Assembly (NCBI GenBank): GCA_016202745.1
Contig: JACQOB010000008.1
Span: 1 to 5,840, forward strand
Origin: Candidatus Aenigmatarchaeota archaeon
GTDB taxonomy: Archaea; Aenigmatarchaeota; Aenigmatarchaeia; QMZP01
Reading direction: 5' to 3'
DNA: 5,840 nucleotides
The translations under genes were made by a program, and so were the position numbers. Within the stretch, counting starts at the first letter, position 1. Each line of letters opens with the position of its first letter. The notes under the pieces were generated by a model, which was not told where the DNA came from, ran no database searches, and saw only the letters and a program-made list of their open reading frames with translations. This document shows positions 1 to 5,020 of the stretch, piece after piece.

Positions 1-902
1 AGAAGATGCTCTACGACCAGGCCATGCATTTGTGGGTTTACAGCTGGGCGCATAAGGTGCTGGGAAAGCCTGAATACAAGGCAGTCGCGGAAAAGATAAT
101 TAAATGCCTTGAAGAGACTTTTGAGACGGATGGGCTGTTCTGTTCCGCGCATGATGCGGATACAGCGCACAAGGAAGGGGAAACCTACCTGTGGCCTTTT
201 GATGAGGTGAGGAAAGCCCTTGATAAAGATGAATTAAAGGAATTCCTGAATGTTTACGAGGTAACAGAAAATGGGAATTTTGAAGGCAAGAATCACCTGC
301 TGAAGAAGGAAAATACTTTCCTCCCGGAGATGGAAAACAAGCTGCTGGAAATCAGGAAGAAGAGGGAGCAGCCGTTTGTTGACAGGAAAATAGTCACAAG
401 CTGGAACGCGCTTGCCGGAATAGGCCTGCTGATGGCGTACAGGCATGCGGGGATTGGAAGGGCGAAGGGGAAGGCCGAAGCCGTGCTGGACAGCCTGCTG
501 AAGAGTCACTATGCTGGCGGCAGGCTTTTCCGCAGCTCCCTGGAAGGTGCGCTGCAGAGGAACGAGTTTCTGGAGGATTGCGCGGCCGTGCTGCTGCTCG
601 CGGCATATCTCTTTGAGGAGACAGGGAAGCGCAAGGAACTGGTTGAGGAGCTGTACAGGAGAATGGAAGAATTTCACACGGGTGGCAGGTGGCTTGAGGG
701 CATGAACGAGGATTTCATGCAAGTGCCTGCCCAGGCGTTCGACCACCCAATACCGTCATGCATGGCGCTGGCGGAAATGGCAGAGCTGAAGGCCTGCATG
801 CTGCTGGGAAAGGGGCATAAGGCGCTGAATTACAGAAGGCCGCTGGCAGGCGATTTCCACAATCTTGCGGCGCTGCTTAGCCGGGTGGAGAGGAAAGGTT
901 AA
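1..902 (+). CDS. YyaL/DUF255 family protein, C-terminal part (5' truncated by window)
   Basis: The reading frame is open to the left edge (first full codon at 3), so this is the C-terminal ~299 residues of a longer protein; full-length members are usually 600-700 aa. The first residues, KMLYDQA, match the conserved motif in the middle of the YyaL / spermatogenesis-associated protein 20 family, so the ATG at 6 is an internal Met, not the start. Numbering from that Met, SAHDADT then KEGETYLW (47-63) and the stretch RKKREQPFVDRKIVTSWNAL (117-136) are family hallmarks. These belong to the alpha/alpha-barrel that follows the N-terminal thioredoxin-like DUF255 domain, which lies outside the window. 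The family is cytosolic and its biochemical role is poorly established; a redox or carbohydrate-related function is sometimes proposed. It ends at a TAA (900-902) and converges on the Rieske locus. The family call is firm; the function is open. Confidence 0.88.
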   Translation, partial: KMLYDQAMHLWVYSWAHKVLGKPEYKAVAEKIIKCLEETFETDGLFCSAHDADTAHKEGETYLWPFDEVRKALDKDELKEFLNVYEVTENGNFEGKNHLLKKENTFLPEMENKLLEIRKKREQPFVDRKIVTSWNALAGIGLLMAYRHAGIGRAKGKAEAVLDSLLKSHYAGGRLFRSSLEGALQRNEFLEDCAAVLLLAAYLFEETGKRKELVEELYRRMEEFHTGGRWLEGMNEDFMQVPAQAFDHPIPSCMALAEMAELKACMLLGKGHKALNYRRPLAGDFHNLAALLSRVERKG

Positions 903-1019
903 CAAACATGGTGTATGATCCATGACAGCCGTTGTTATGATATACCTACTGCGCTCTGTTTCAGAACTCTCAACGTAAACTATGTCTCCCGGTTTCAGAA
1001 TTCTGCCATAGCTAGACAT
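756..1019 (-). CDS. Possible small protein overlapping the Rieske gene (hypothetical)
   Basis: An 87-codon frame starts with ATG at 1019 and overlaps the Rieske stop by 8 nt, an arrangement that would allow translational coupling. The first ~38 residues (SSYGRILKPGDIVYV, then a charged stretch and RYIITTAV) look like a real small beta-rich protein. They fill the otherwise empty 903-1011 interval. The remaining ~48 residues run antisense through the end of the YyaL gene and are rich in R, Q, H and P, as shadow frames often are. Possible readings are a real gene with a long convergent overlap, a gene whose true 3' end was lost in a rearrangement, or chance. I recognise no family. The start and overlap are clear; the C-terminal half is doubtful. 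Confidence 0.38.
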   Translation of the reverse strand: MSSYGRILKPGDIVYVESSETERSRYIITTAVMDHTPCLLTFPLHPAKQRRKIVEIACQRPSVIQRLMPLSQQHAGLQLCHFRQRHA

Positions 1020-1314
1020 CTACCAGTATCCTGTCCCCTTCCACCTTCACCTGGAAAGTCTGGACCTTTGCCGTGGGCACCACCGGGGAAACGCCGGTCT
1101 TCACGTCAAACTGCCAGCCATGCCAGGGGCAGGTGACCACTTCGCCGTTCAGGGAGCCCTCACCCAGGGGGCCTCCCCTGTGCGGGCAGGTGTTTGTGGT
1201 GGCATAGACATTCCCACCCACGTTGTGCAGTGCTATCTCTTGTCCTTTCACTGAAACGGTCTTTGAAGACCCGGGCTTCAGCTCGTCCACCCTTGCCGCT
1301 TCTATGAATGCCAT
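1012..1314 (-). CDS. Rieske [2Fe-2S] ferredoxin-like protein
   Basis: A 100-aa single-domain Rieske protein. The two cluster-binding motifs are CPHRGGPLGEG (Cys43, His45) and CPWHGWQFD (Cys62, His65), giving the Cys-X-His...Cys-X2-His ligand set with 16 residues between motifs. It is the size of soluble Rieske ferredoxins of the NirD / dioxygenase-ferredoxin type. There is no membrane anchor or signal peptide, so it should be a cytosolic one-electron carrier; its partner reductase or oxygenase is not in this window. The frame stays open upstream to 1443, but the extension has no Rieske character. The Met at 1314 begins the usual MAFIEAARVDEL beta strand and lies about 24-31 nt downstream of a TATA-like box, so I chose it. 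The gene overlaps a possible downstream small gene by 8 nt. The family is near certain and the physiological role unknown. Confidence 0.93.
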   Translation of the reverse strand: MAFIEAARVDELKPGSSKTVSVKGQEIALHNVGGNVYATTNTCPHRGGPLGEGSLNGEVVTCPWHGWQFDVKTGVSPVVPTAKVQTFQVKVEGDRILVDV

Positions 1315-1336
1315 ATTGCTTAGATTGACCACAAGG

Positions 1337-1351
1337 CTTAAAAAACTTACT
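1337..1351 (+). repeat. 15-bp promoter-associated repeat, copy 1
   Basis: CTTAAAAAACTTACT reads on the plus strand here and is found identically on the minus strand at 3218-3232. The match extends to 19 of 20 positions when the preceding CAAG plus one mismatch is included. Both copies lie in divergent intergenic regions within 40 nt of a minus-strand start codon. Confidence 0.7.
1338..1345 (-). promoter_or_regulatory. TATA-like box for the Rieske gene
   Basis: TTTTTTAA on the minus strand lies 24-31 nt upstream of the ATG at 1314 with no Shine-Dalgarno between, as expected for a leaderless archaeal transcript. It sits in a 15-bp sequence repeated near 3218-3232. The reverse orientation (TTAAAAAA) could also fire rightward towards the membrane-protein gene at 1475. 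The rest of the 1315-1474 interval shows no other recognisable feature. Confidence 0.5.
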
Positions 1352-1474
1352 GCATGATGTTGTAAGGGGATTCTACAGGGAAAACCCATTGGCATCTGAT
1401 GTTTCCAGGGGATTGGCTTCTTATGAGCAATTAGTCGCACCAATCCAGGAAAGAAGGGAATCTTTTTCGCTTAT

Positions 1475-1747
1475 TTGGGCCCCAGAAATAGACGAAGGAA
1501 GGGAAGGAAAAAATGGGCATATGTCATTCAGGTAAGTGCATTGGCAGGAACAGCTCTGTATGGACTCGCAACGGTATATATTGGGATAGATGCTGCCCCA
1601 ATATTTGCGACTGTATTTACATCAATGCCCGCTGGTTTGTTTTTTGGACTTAGTTATCTTAGTTATTTATCTAGAAAATCAAGTCTCCTCAAAGAAAGCG
1701 CAAGAGAGACTGACGAGTTCTTGAGGCAGTATGCCCCTAAGGAGTAA
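1475..1747 (+). CDS. Small two-helix membrane protein (hypothetical)
   Basis: A 90-aa frame. The N-terminus is strongly basic (RNRRRKGRKK, residues 4-13), followed by two hydrophobic segments, roughly residues 15-38 and 41-66, and a charged C-terminal tail ending in QYAPKE. By the positive-inside rule both ends would be cytoplasmic, forming a helical hairpin. No ATG is available in frame upstream (stop at 1424); the first usable codon is TTG at 1475, with a purine-rich GAAGGGAA 15 nt before it, so the start is uncertain. Codon choice is more AT-rich than in the next gene (TTT, TAT, TTA, TCT, AGA). I recognise no family. It lies 34 nt upstream of the NicO transporter on the same strand, but that gene appears to have its own promoter. 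Probably real. Confidence 0.6.
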   Translation: MGPRNRRRKGRKKWAYVIQVSALAGTALYGLATVYIGIDAAPIFATVFTSMPAGLFFGLSYLSYLSRKSSLLKESARETDEFLRQYAPKE

Positions 1748-1750
1748 GGC

Positions 1751-1772
1751 GTATAAGAGGGGGCTTATATAC
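1751..1772 (+). promoter_or_regulatory. TATA-like boxes upstream of the NicO transporter
   Basis: Two AT-rich elements lie just after the stop at 1747. GTATAAGA (1751-1758) is 24-31 nt before the ATG at 1782, the right distance for a leaderless start. TTATATAC (1765-1772) is the better TATA match but only 10-17 nt from the ATG, too close unless the transcript begins inside the gene. The first is the likelier functional box. Confidence 0.5.
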
Positions 1773-1781
1773 ATATAAACC

Positions 1782-2474
1782 ATGGCCGCATTTGAGCTGT
1801 TCAGCTTCTGGACAGTGCTGGCATTCGGCTTTGTCCTGGGCATCAGGCACGCATTCGAGGCAGACCACATTGCTGCCGTCACGACAATAGTCCTTAACGA
1901 CAAGGGGGGGCTAAAGAAGCATTCAACAATAGGAGTTATGTGGGGGCTTGGCCACTCTATCGCGCTAATGCTGGTCGGCCTTGCGGTCCTGCTGTTCGGC
2001 CTTTCCATTACGCCAGCCGTCTCAGGGGTTTTCGAGCTTATTGTGGGTATAGTGCTTGTCGGCCTGGGATTCGTCACGATGAGGAACTTCCTTGACAAGA
2101 GCTTCCACATGCACGTTCACATGCACGGCAAGGCGAAGCACACGCACATGCATTCCCACAGGGAAACAAGCGACCACATGCACCAGCACAAGCCCCTTAT
2201 GATGGGCATGCTTCACGGCCTGGCCGGGGGCGGCGCGCTGATGCTGATTGTCCTTGTGGCTGTCAATTCCCTTGTTGAGGGAATCCTGTACATCATACTC
2301 TTCGGCATAGGGTCCATACTCGGCATGCTTGCCGTCACCTCAATACTTAGCGCGACGCTGAACTCCACGGCAGCGAGGGCCAGGAACTTCGGGGAGAAGG
2401 TGAAGGTCATCGCGGGCATTGTCAGCATATTCCTGGGGTTCATGATAATCACGGGCGTCTTCCTTGCAGGTTAG
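1782..2474 (+). CDS. NicO-family (nickel/cobalt transporter-like) membrane protein
   Basis: A 230-aa, roughly six-helix membrane protein. The signature is RHAFEADHI (residues 22-30), the H-A-x-x-x-D-H motif in the first helix of NicO/NiCoT and UreH-like transporters, where His and Asp contact Ni or Co. A second conserved WGLGHS (54-59) starts helix 2, and GMLHGLAGGGALML (142-155) starts helix 4. Between helices 3 and 4, residues 109-136 contain 11 His in 28 positions, a metal-binding loop like that of RcnA and other NicO proteins. Helices fall at about 8-22, 50-73, 80-100, 140-163, 166-190 and 207-229. The family includes importers and exporters, and direction cannot be read from the sequence. 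No urease or hydrogenase gene is nearby. The 3' end converges on the 237-aa gene with a 15-nt gap. Confidence 0.85.
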   Translation: MAAFELFSFWTVLAFGFVLGIRHAFEADHIAAVTTIVLNDKGGLKKHSTIGVMWGLGHSIALMLVGLAVLLFGLSITPAVSGVFELIVGIVLVGLGFVTMRNFLDKSFHMHVHMHGKAKHTHMHSHRETSDHMHQHKPLMMGMLHGLAGGGALMLIVLVAVNSLVEGILYIILFGIGSILGMLAVTSILSATLNSTAARARNFGEKVKVIAGIVSIFLGFMIITGVFLAG

Positions 2475-2489
2475 CCTGTGCGATAGAAG

Positions 2490-3203
2490 CTAAAGTTCGG
2501 ACCCGATCAGTTTTCTGCTTTCCCTAAGTGTATATCGTCTCTTCTTGTCAGCGGCCTTGCGTTCTTCATCGTCGGCTATCCTCTTTGAACCCTTTTCCAG
2601 CAAAAGTAATATGTCATGAACCAGGGGAGACCTATTGCTTGAGATGTGGTGGGGCAGCCCGTCTCCACGCAACCATTCCACAAACCGCTGGGGTATAACC
2701 GTGTTTGCCGCATACACGACTATTGTCTTCTCCTTCCTTTCTATGTAAGAATGCGGTGAGTGCAAATGAATCTCATTGTCCACCCAGGTATCAACCAGCC
2801 TGTCCCTTCTGGCCTTTCCAATTTCCTTGTCATCTGCCAAAAACCTTGGTGCTTTCTTTGCAGGCCCATACTTCAAATCCATTCTCTCCTTTGCATACTC
2901 CAGTGTGGGCAGAAGCTGCAAAGTATACCCGGAAACGTTATCCGTCATGAATGCCTTGAATATATATTCCTCGTGCTCAACAGGCTTTGTATCCGTTATT
3001 ATATACTTTAGCTTGCCGCCTTTGAATGCAGAATAAAAGCCTGAAAACCTTCCCAGCTTATCCTCAAGGTCCAGCCTCTCTCCTTCCAGCAGGGCATCAT
3101 ACGCGTTCCTGATTATTACCTCGCCGCCCTGGGTTGTGGAGCCTGTGGCTTCAAACAGTCCCATTAGCTGCTTATACAGACCCTCGAACCTTCTGTCAGA
3201 CAT
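2490..3203 (-). CDS. Unrecognised 237-aa soluble protein
   Basis: A complete 237-codon frame from ATG at 3203 to TAG at 2490-2492. It has no signal peptide or membrane segment. The N-terminal third looks alpha-helical (FEGLYKQLMGLFEATG). A central part alternates short strands (KLKYIITDTKPVEHEEYIFKA) with turns. A His-containing stretch HLHSPHSYIERKEKTIVV lies near residues 146-163, followed by RFVEWLRGDG, and the C-terminus is a highly basic helix rich in K, R and E from about residue 203. The basic tail could bind nucleic acid, but that is inference only. I recognise no family and cannot see a catalytic motif. It is monocistronic, with its own TATA-like box, and converges on the NicO gene. 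Confidence 0.82.
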   Translation of the reverse strand: MSDRRFEGLYKQLMGLFEATGSTTQGGEVIIRNAYDALLEGERLDLEDKLGRFSGFYSAFKGGKLKYIITDTKPVEHEEYIFKAFMTDNVSGYTLQLLPTLEYAKERMDLKYGPAKKAPRFLADDKEIGKARRDRLVDTWVDNEIHLHSPHSYIERKEKTIVVYAANTVIPQRFVEWLRGDGLPHHISSNRSPLVHDILLLLEKGSKRIADDEERKAADKKRRYTLRESRKLIGSEL

Positions 3204-3217
3204 ACATCAAATACAGG

Positions 3218-3232
3218 AGTAAGTTTTTTAAG
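3218..3232 (-). repeat. 15-bp promoter-associated repeat, copy 2
   Basis: The minus strand reads CTTAAAAAACTTACT, identical to the plus strand at 1337-1351. Here it contains the TATA-like box of the 237-aa gene. Confidence 0.7.
3224..3231 (-). promoter_or_regulatory. TATA-like box for the 237-aa gene
   Basis: TTAAAAAA on the minus strand lies 21-28 nt upstream of the ATG at 3203. No Shine-Dalgarno is visible before the start, which suits a leaderless or near-leaderless transcript. Confidence 0.5.
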
Positions 3233-3275
3233 GCTTGGCTCTACCGGCCTTAGCGGCCCGCCACTTCGATTAGCC

Positions 3276-3282
3276 TTATATA
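3276..3282 (+). promoter_or_regulatory. Strong TATA box of an intergenic transcript
   Basis: TTATATA is among the best TATA matches in the window. It would start transcription near 3302-3308, pointing into a region with no large gene. The ATG of a 40-codon ORF follows at 3314. Confidence 0.55.
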
Positions 3283-3313
3283 CGGTCCAGGAGAAGGCAT
3301 CATTAGACGGCCG

Positions 3314-3436
3314 ATGCCTGCCGACTTTGATAAACCGATCCAGGTCGGACTTGCTTTAGCCGTCTCTGCTTGCAAGTCAAAAAAGTCTGGGGGGATGTTC
3401 ATGCGGCGAAAGAAAGTGGAAGTGCAGCAGGCCTGA
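3314..3436 (+). CDS. Possible 40-aa small protein or structured small RNA
   Basis: ATG at 3314 opens a 40-codon frame ending in TGA at 3434-3436. It begins MPADFDKPIQ, has a short hydrophobic stretch VGLALAVSAC (11-20) and ends in a basic segment with MRRKKVEVQQ. The unit has a TATA box 32-38 nt upstream and a hairpin plus T tracts at its end, so a short transcript of about 170 nt is plausible. Codon choice (CGG, CGA, CCG) differs from the AGG-rich neighbours, which argues against protein coding. Nested stems also exist: 3306-3311 with 3359-3364 (GACGGC/GCCGTC) and 3321-3325 with 3344-3348 (CCGAC/GTCGG). It may therefore be a non-coding RNA instead. I recognise neither a protein family nor an RNA family. 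Confidence 0.35.
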   Translation: MPADFDKPIQVGLALAVSACKSKKSGGMFMRRKKVEVQQA

Positions 3437-3487
3437 TGTGCCTGCTCTGGTCAGGGTAGCGGGGGTTTCTTTTTTCCCTTTATTTTT
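3426..3487 (+). terminator. Hairpin plus T tracts ending the intergenic transcript
   Basis: A perfect 7-bp stem AGCAGGC/GCCTGCT (3426-3432 with 3440-3446) has a 7-nt loop holding the TGA of the 40-codon ORF. It is followed about 20 nt later by T-rich tracts (3466-3475 and 3483-3487), which are typical archaeal termination signals. The stretch from there to 3544 shows nothing else convincing. Confidence 0.5.
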
Positions 3488-3544
3488 CATTCTTATGTTG
3501 CCAGCTGACGGGGTTATTTTTATGGCCGAAGGAATTGTTGAAGA

Positions 3545-3553
3545 CTTAAATAT
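3545..3553 (+). promoter_or_regulatory. TATA-like box of the small-protein / dCTP deaminase operon
   Basis: CTTAAATAT lies 22-30 nt upstream of the ATG at 3575 with no Shine-Dalgarno between, consistent with a leaderless two-gene mRNA. A second A-rich run at 3561-3568 is too close to the start to serve. Confidence 0.5.
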
Positions 3554-3574
3554 CTGATTCTTAAAAAAGATAAC

Positions 3575-3859
3575 ATGCCCCATTACGTGTTTTATGTCGG
3601 ATCCCATGACCAGAAAGCCAGGGGAGCGCTTGGTTCTTTGGAGGCACTGGATATGCTGAGAAGGGGGATGACTGATTTTCATGAACTCCAGGATCAGCCG
3701 TGGAACATGACTGACGGCGGCCATCCGTACAAGGCTGTTTATGCAGCAACAAGGCCTGATGATGCCCCAATCACAGTAGATGAAGCCCGTGAAATGGCGC
3801 ATTATTTTGGCAGACATGACGCAGAACTTAAGGTTTACACATTGGGTGAACTCCTATGA
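3575..3859 (+). CDS. Unrecognised 94-aa protein coupled to dCTP deaminase
   Basis: A complete 94-codon gene. It is soluble, with a predicted strand at the N-terminus (HYVFYVGS), helices around SLEALDMLRRGM and VDEAREMAHYFGR, and a final strand LKVYTLGEL, so it reads as a compact alpha/beta domain. It has many His and Asp residues (H3, H11, then HE, GGHPY, HYFGRHD) but no motif I can assign. Its TGA overlaps the ATG of the dCTP deaminase gene (ATGA at 3856-3859), so the two are very likely cotranscribed and translationally coupled. That suggests, but does not prove, a role in nucleotide metabolism or in controlling the enzyme. The start is the first ATG after the TATA-like box. Confidence 0.75.
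   Translation: MPHYVFYVGSHDQKARGALGSLEALDMLRRGMTDFHELQDQPWNMTDGGHPYKAVYAATRPDDAPITVDEAREMAHYFGRHDAELKVYTLGELL
3844..3849 (+). promoter_or_regulatory. Ribosome binding site for dCTP deaminase inside the upstream gene
   Basis: GGGTGA lies 6 nt before the ATG at 3856 and matches part of the archaeal Shine-Dalgarno consensus GGAGGTGA. Together with the ATGA overlap it supports initiation at 3856 by coupling or reinitiation. Confidence 0.5.
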
Positions 3860-4410
3860 TCCTGCCTGACCACGAGATAAGGAAGCTGCTTGGCGAGGGG
3901 AAGATAAGGATAGAGCCCCTCGAGCTGGACAAGCAGCTGCAGCCCGCTTGGGTTGACCTCAGGCTCGGCTCTGAATTCAGCAGGTTCAAGTACACCGAGG
4001 AGCCCTTCATAGATTCAAGGCAGCCCAAGGAGCACACGAAGACGTATGACACCAGGGGGAAGAGGTTTGTCCTCCACCCCAGGGAATTCGTCCTCGGCAT
4101 AACAATGGAGAGGGTCACCCTCCCCGGCGACATAGCCGCGTATATTGATGGCCGCTCCTCCCTTGGGAGGCTTGGAATAACGGCGCACATAACGTCCGGG
4201 TGGGTGGACCCCGGCTTCTCAGGCAGGCTTGTGCTGGAGATATCCAACATGGGCAAGATGCCTGTGATAGTCTACCCCGGAATGAGGATGTGCAAGATCC
4301 TCTTCTTCAACCTCAATTCCCCCGCGGAGGTCCCGTACAACAGGAAGAAGGATGCCAAATACGCTAACCAGGAGACAGTCGGCCAGAGCAAGATACACGA
4401 GGACAAATAA
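3856..4410 (+). CDS. dcd: dCTP deaminase (possibly bifunctional DCD-DUT type)
   Basis: A 184-aa member of the trimeric dUTPase/dCTP deaminase family, which converts dCTP to dUTP (plus hydrolysis to dUMP in bifunctional forms), feeding dTMP synthesis in the cytosol. The N-terminus MILPDHEIRKLLGEGKI is typical. The core has GRSSLGRLGI (99-108), with Arg100, Ser101 and Arg105 at the substrate site, followed by SGWVDPGFSG (114-123) and LVLEISN (125-131). Glu128 sits at the catalytic position, 28 residues after Arg100 as in the E. coli enzyme. PGMRMCKILFF (141-151) and the C-terminal lid region with YNRKKDAKYANQE (161-173) resemble the Methanocaldococcus DCD-DUT protein. The GWVDPGF stretch is closer to bifunctional enzymes than to the E. 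coli AHRIDPGW form; this comparison is from memory. Length is normal for archaea. It is the second gene of a two-gene operon. Confidence 0.93.
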   Translation: MILPDHEIRKLLGEGKIRIEPLELDKQLQPAWVDLRLGSEFSRFKYTEEPFIDSRQPKEHTKTYDTRGKRFVLHPREFVLGITMERVTLPGDIAAYIDGRSSLGRLGITAHITSGWVDPGFSGRLVLEISNMGKMPVIVYPGMRMCKILFFNLNSPAEVPYNRKKDAKYANQETVGQSKIHEDK

Positions 4411-4432
4411 ACCTTTTCCCCAAAAAGGTTTA
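4408..4432 (+). terminator. 10-bp hairpin spanning the dcd stop codon
   Basis: TAAACCTTTT (4408-4417) pairs perfectly with AAAAGGTTTA (4423-4432) around a 5-nt C-rich loop; the first TAA is the dcd stop. There is no T tract after it, so it may protect or terminate the mRNA. Its right arm (AAAAAGGTTTAT) also looks like a TATA element for transcription towards the VOC gene. Confidence 0.45.
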
Positions 4433-4442
4433 TCAATTGGAG

Positions 4443-4530
4443 CAAGCCAGCAGTGTATCAAGTCGGCTGGCACTCAAGCCAGCAGCTAGAGTGGATCGAT
4501 TACGCCTTCCACCTAAGCCCTTTTCTTTAT
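4443..4530 (+). ncRNA. Candidate structured RNA or leader with alternative hairpins
   Basis: The direct repeat CAAGCCAGCAG occurs at 4443-4453 and 4475-4485. Between the copies, GCTGGC (4466-4471) can pair with GCCAGC on either side (4446-4451 or 4478-4483), giving two mutually exclusive 6-bp hairpins. CACTC (4471-4475) can also pair with GAGTG (4489-4493), and GTGGA (4491-4495) with TCCAC (4508-4512). A T-rich stretch at 4520-4530 follows. This could be a small RNA ending there, or the 5' leader of the VOC gene. It fits neither a tRNA nor a box C/D or H/ACA RNA. The rest of the gap before 4565 holds nothing I recognise. Confidence 0.3.
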
Positions 4531-4564
4531 TAGCAAGCGAAGCAAATTTAACAGAACTAAAAAT

Positions 4565-4570
4565 GGGAGG
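4565..4570 (+). promoter_or_regulatory. Shine-Dalgarno of the VOC gene
   Basis: GGGAGG lies 5 nt before the ATG at 4576 and fixes this start over the out-of-frame ATG at 4562. It is the clearest Shine-Dalgarno in the window, implying a transcript with a 5' leader where most neighbours look leaderless. Confidence 0.75.
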
Positions 4571-4575
4571 TTTTT

Positions 4576-4968
4576 ATGGATAAAGTCGTGCATTTCGAAA
4601 TACCCGCGGACAACATTGCCCGCGCGCAGAAGTTCTACAAGAGCGTCTTCGGGTGGAAGATAGACAAGGTGCCTGAAGCCAAGATGGAATACTACATGGT
4701 CAGCACTGTCGAGGTGGACCAGAAGAGCAGGAAGCCAAAAGAGCCAGGCGCTATCAATGGCGGCCTGATGCCCAGGATGCAGAAAGGCGAGGCTCCGGTG
4801 ATCGTCATAAACGTGTCCAACCTGGACAGCTACCTGAAGAAGGTCACAACCGCAGGCGGGAAGATAGTGATGCCCAAGATGTCAGTGATGGACATAGGAT
4901 TGTATGCCAGGTTCGCGGACCCTGAGGGCAACATAGTCGGCATCTGGCAGGACATAAAGAAGAGGTGA
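4576..4968 (+). CDS. VOC superfamily (glyoxalase/bleomycin-resistance fold) protein
   Basis: A 130-aa protein with the two beta-alpha-beta-beta-beta modules of the vicinal oxygen chelate fold. Module 1 runs from VVHFEIPADNIARAQKFYKSV through FGWKI (4-29) to GAINGGLMPR (58-67). Module 2 runs from PVIVINVSNLDSYLKKVTTA (74-93) through GGKIV (94-98) to YARFADPEGNIVGIWQ (110-125). His6 occupies the usual first metal-ligand place, but the customary late Glu is absent: the strand reads GNIVGIWQ, as in the subgroup annotated only as 'VOC family'. Metal dependence and substrate are therefore uncertain, and true glyoxalase I activity is unlikely. It is a cytosolic, probably dimeric protein. It has a strong Shine-Dalgarno and a possibly structured leader, and lies next to a broken DUF1428 gene on the opposite strand. 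Fold assignment is secure. Confidence 0.9.
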   Translation: MDKVVHFEIPADNIARAQKFYKSVFGWKIDKVPEAKMEYYMVSTVEVDQKSRKPKEPGAINGGLMPRMQKGEAPVIVINVSNLDSYLKKVTTAGGKIVMPKMSVMDIGLYARFADPEGNIVGIWQDIKKR

Positions 4969-4984
4969 GCTGTTTATAACTCCC

Positions 4985-5000
4985 TCTATTTTCTTTTATT
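4985..5000 (+). terminator. T-rich termination tract after the VOC gene
   Basis: A pyrimidine/T-rich run (TCTATTTTCTTTTATT) begins 17 nt after the VOC stop codon; such tracts end many archaeal transcripts. No strong stem precedes it. Confidence 0.45.
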
Positions 5001-5020
5001 GCTCAGAGGCGGCGTTGCCC

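Noticed and set aside
234..746. Long open frame on the minus strand inside the YyaL gene
   Set aside because: It lies wholly antisense to a well-supported gene; its sequence has no family features and is explained by the codon bias of the real gene.
1315..1443. N-terminal extension of the Rieske frame to an upstream start at 1443
   Set aside because: The extra 43 residues lack Rieske character, cover the TATA-like box, and the Met at 1314 begins the normal first strand.
3306..3370. H/ACA guide RNA
   Set aside because: The nested stems with an internal loop look similar, but no ACA follows the lower stem and the kink-turn elements are not convincing.
3522..3557. Eleven-codon ORF just before the 94-aa gene
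   Set aside because: Too short, and it overlaps the TATA-like box of the downstream operon; no ribosome binding site.
3377..3817. 146-codon minus-strand frame across the small transcript and the 94-aa gene
   Set aside because: It crosses the promoter and terminator of plus-strand units, is rich in His, Pro, Ser and Cys without motifs, and is antisense to the dcd-coupled gene.
4443..4485. CRISPR array or insertion-sequence ends
   Set aside because: Only two 11-nt copies with no repeat-spacer periodicity, no terminal inverted repeats, no target duplication and no transposase nearby.
4441..4530. tRNA or box C/D guide RNA
   Set aside because: No T-arm GGTTCRA-type sequence, no 7-nt anticodon loop on a 5-bp stem, and no C (RUGAUGA) or D (CUGA) boxes at the right places.
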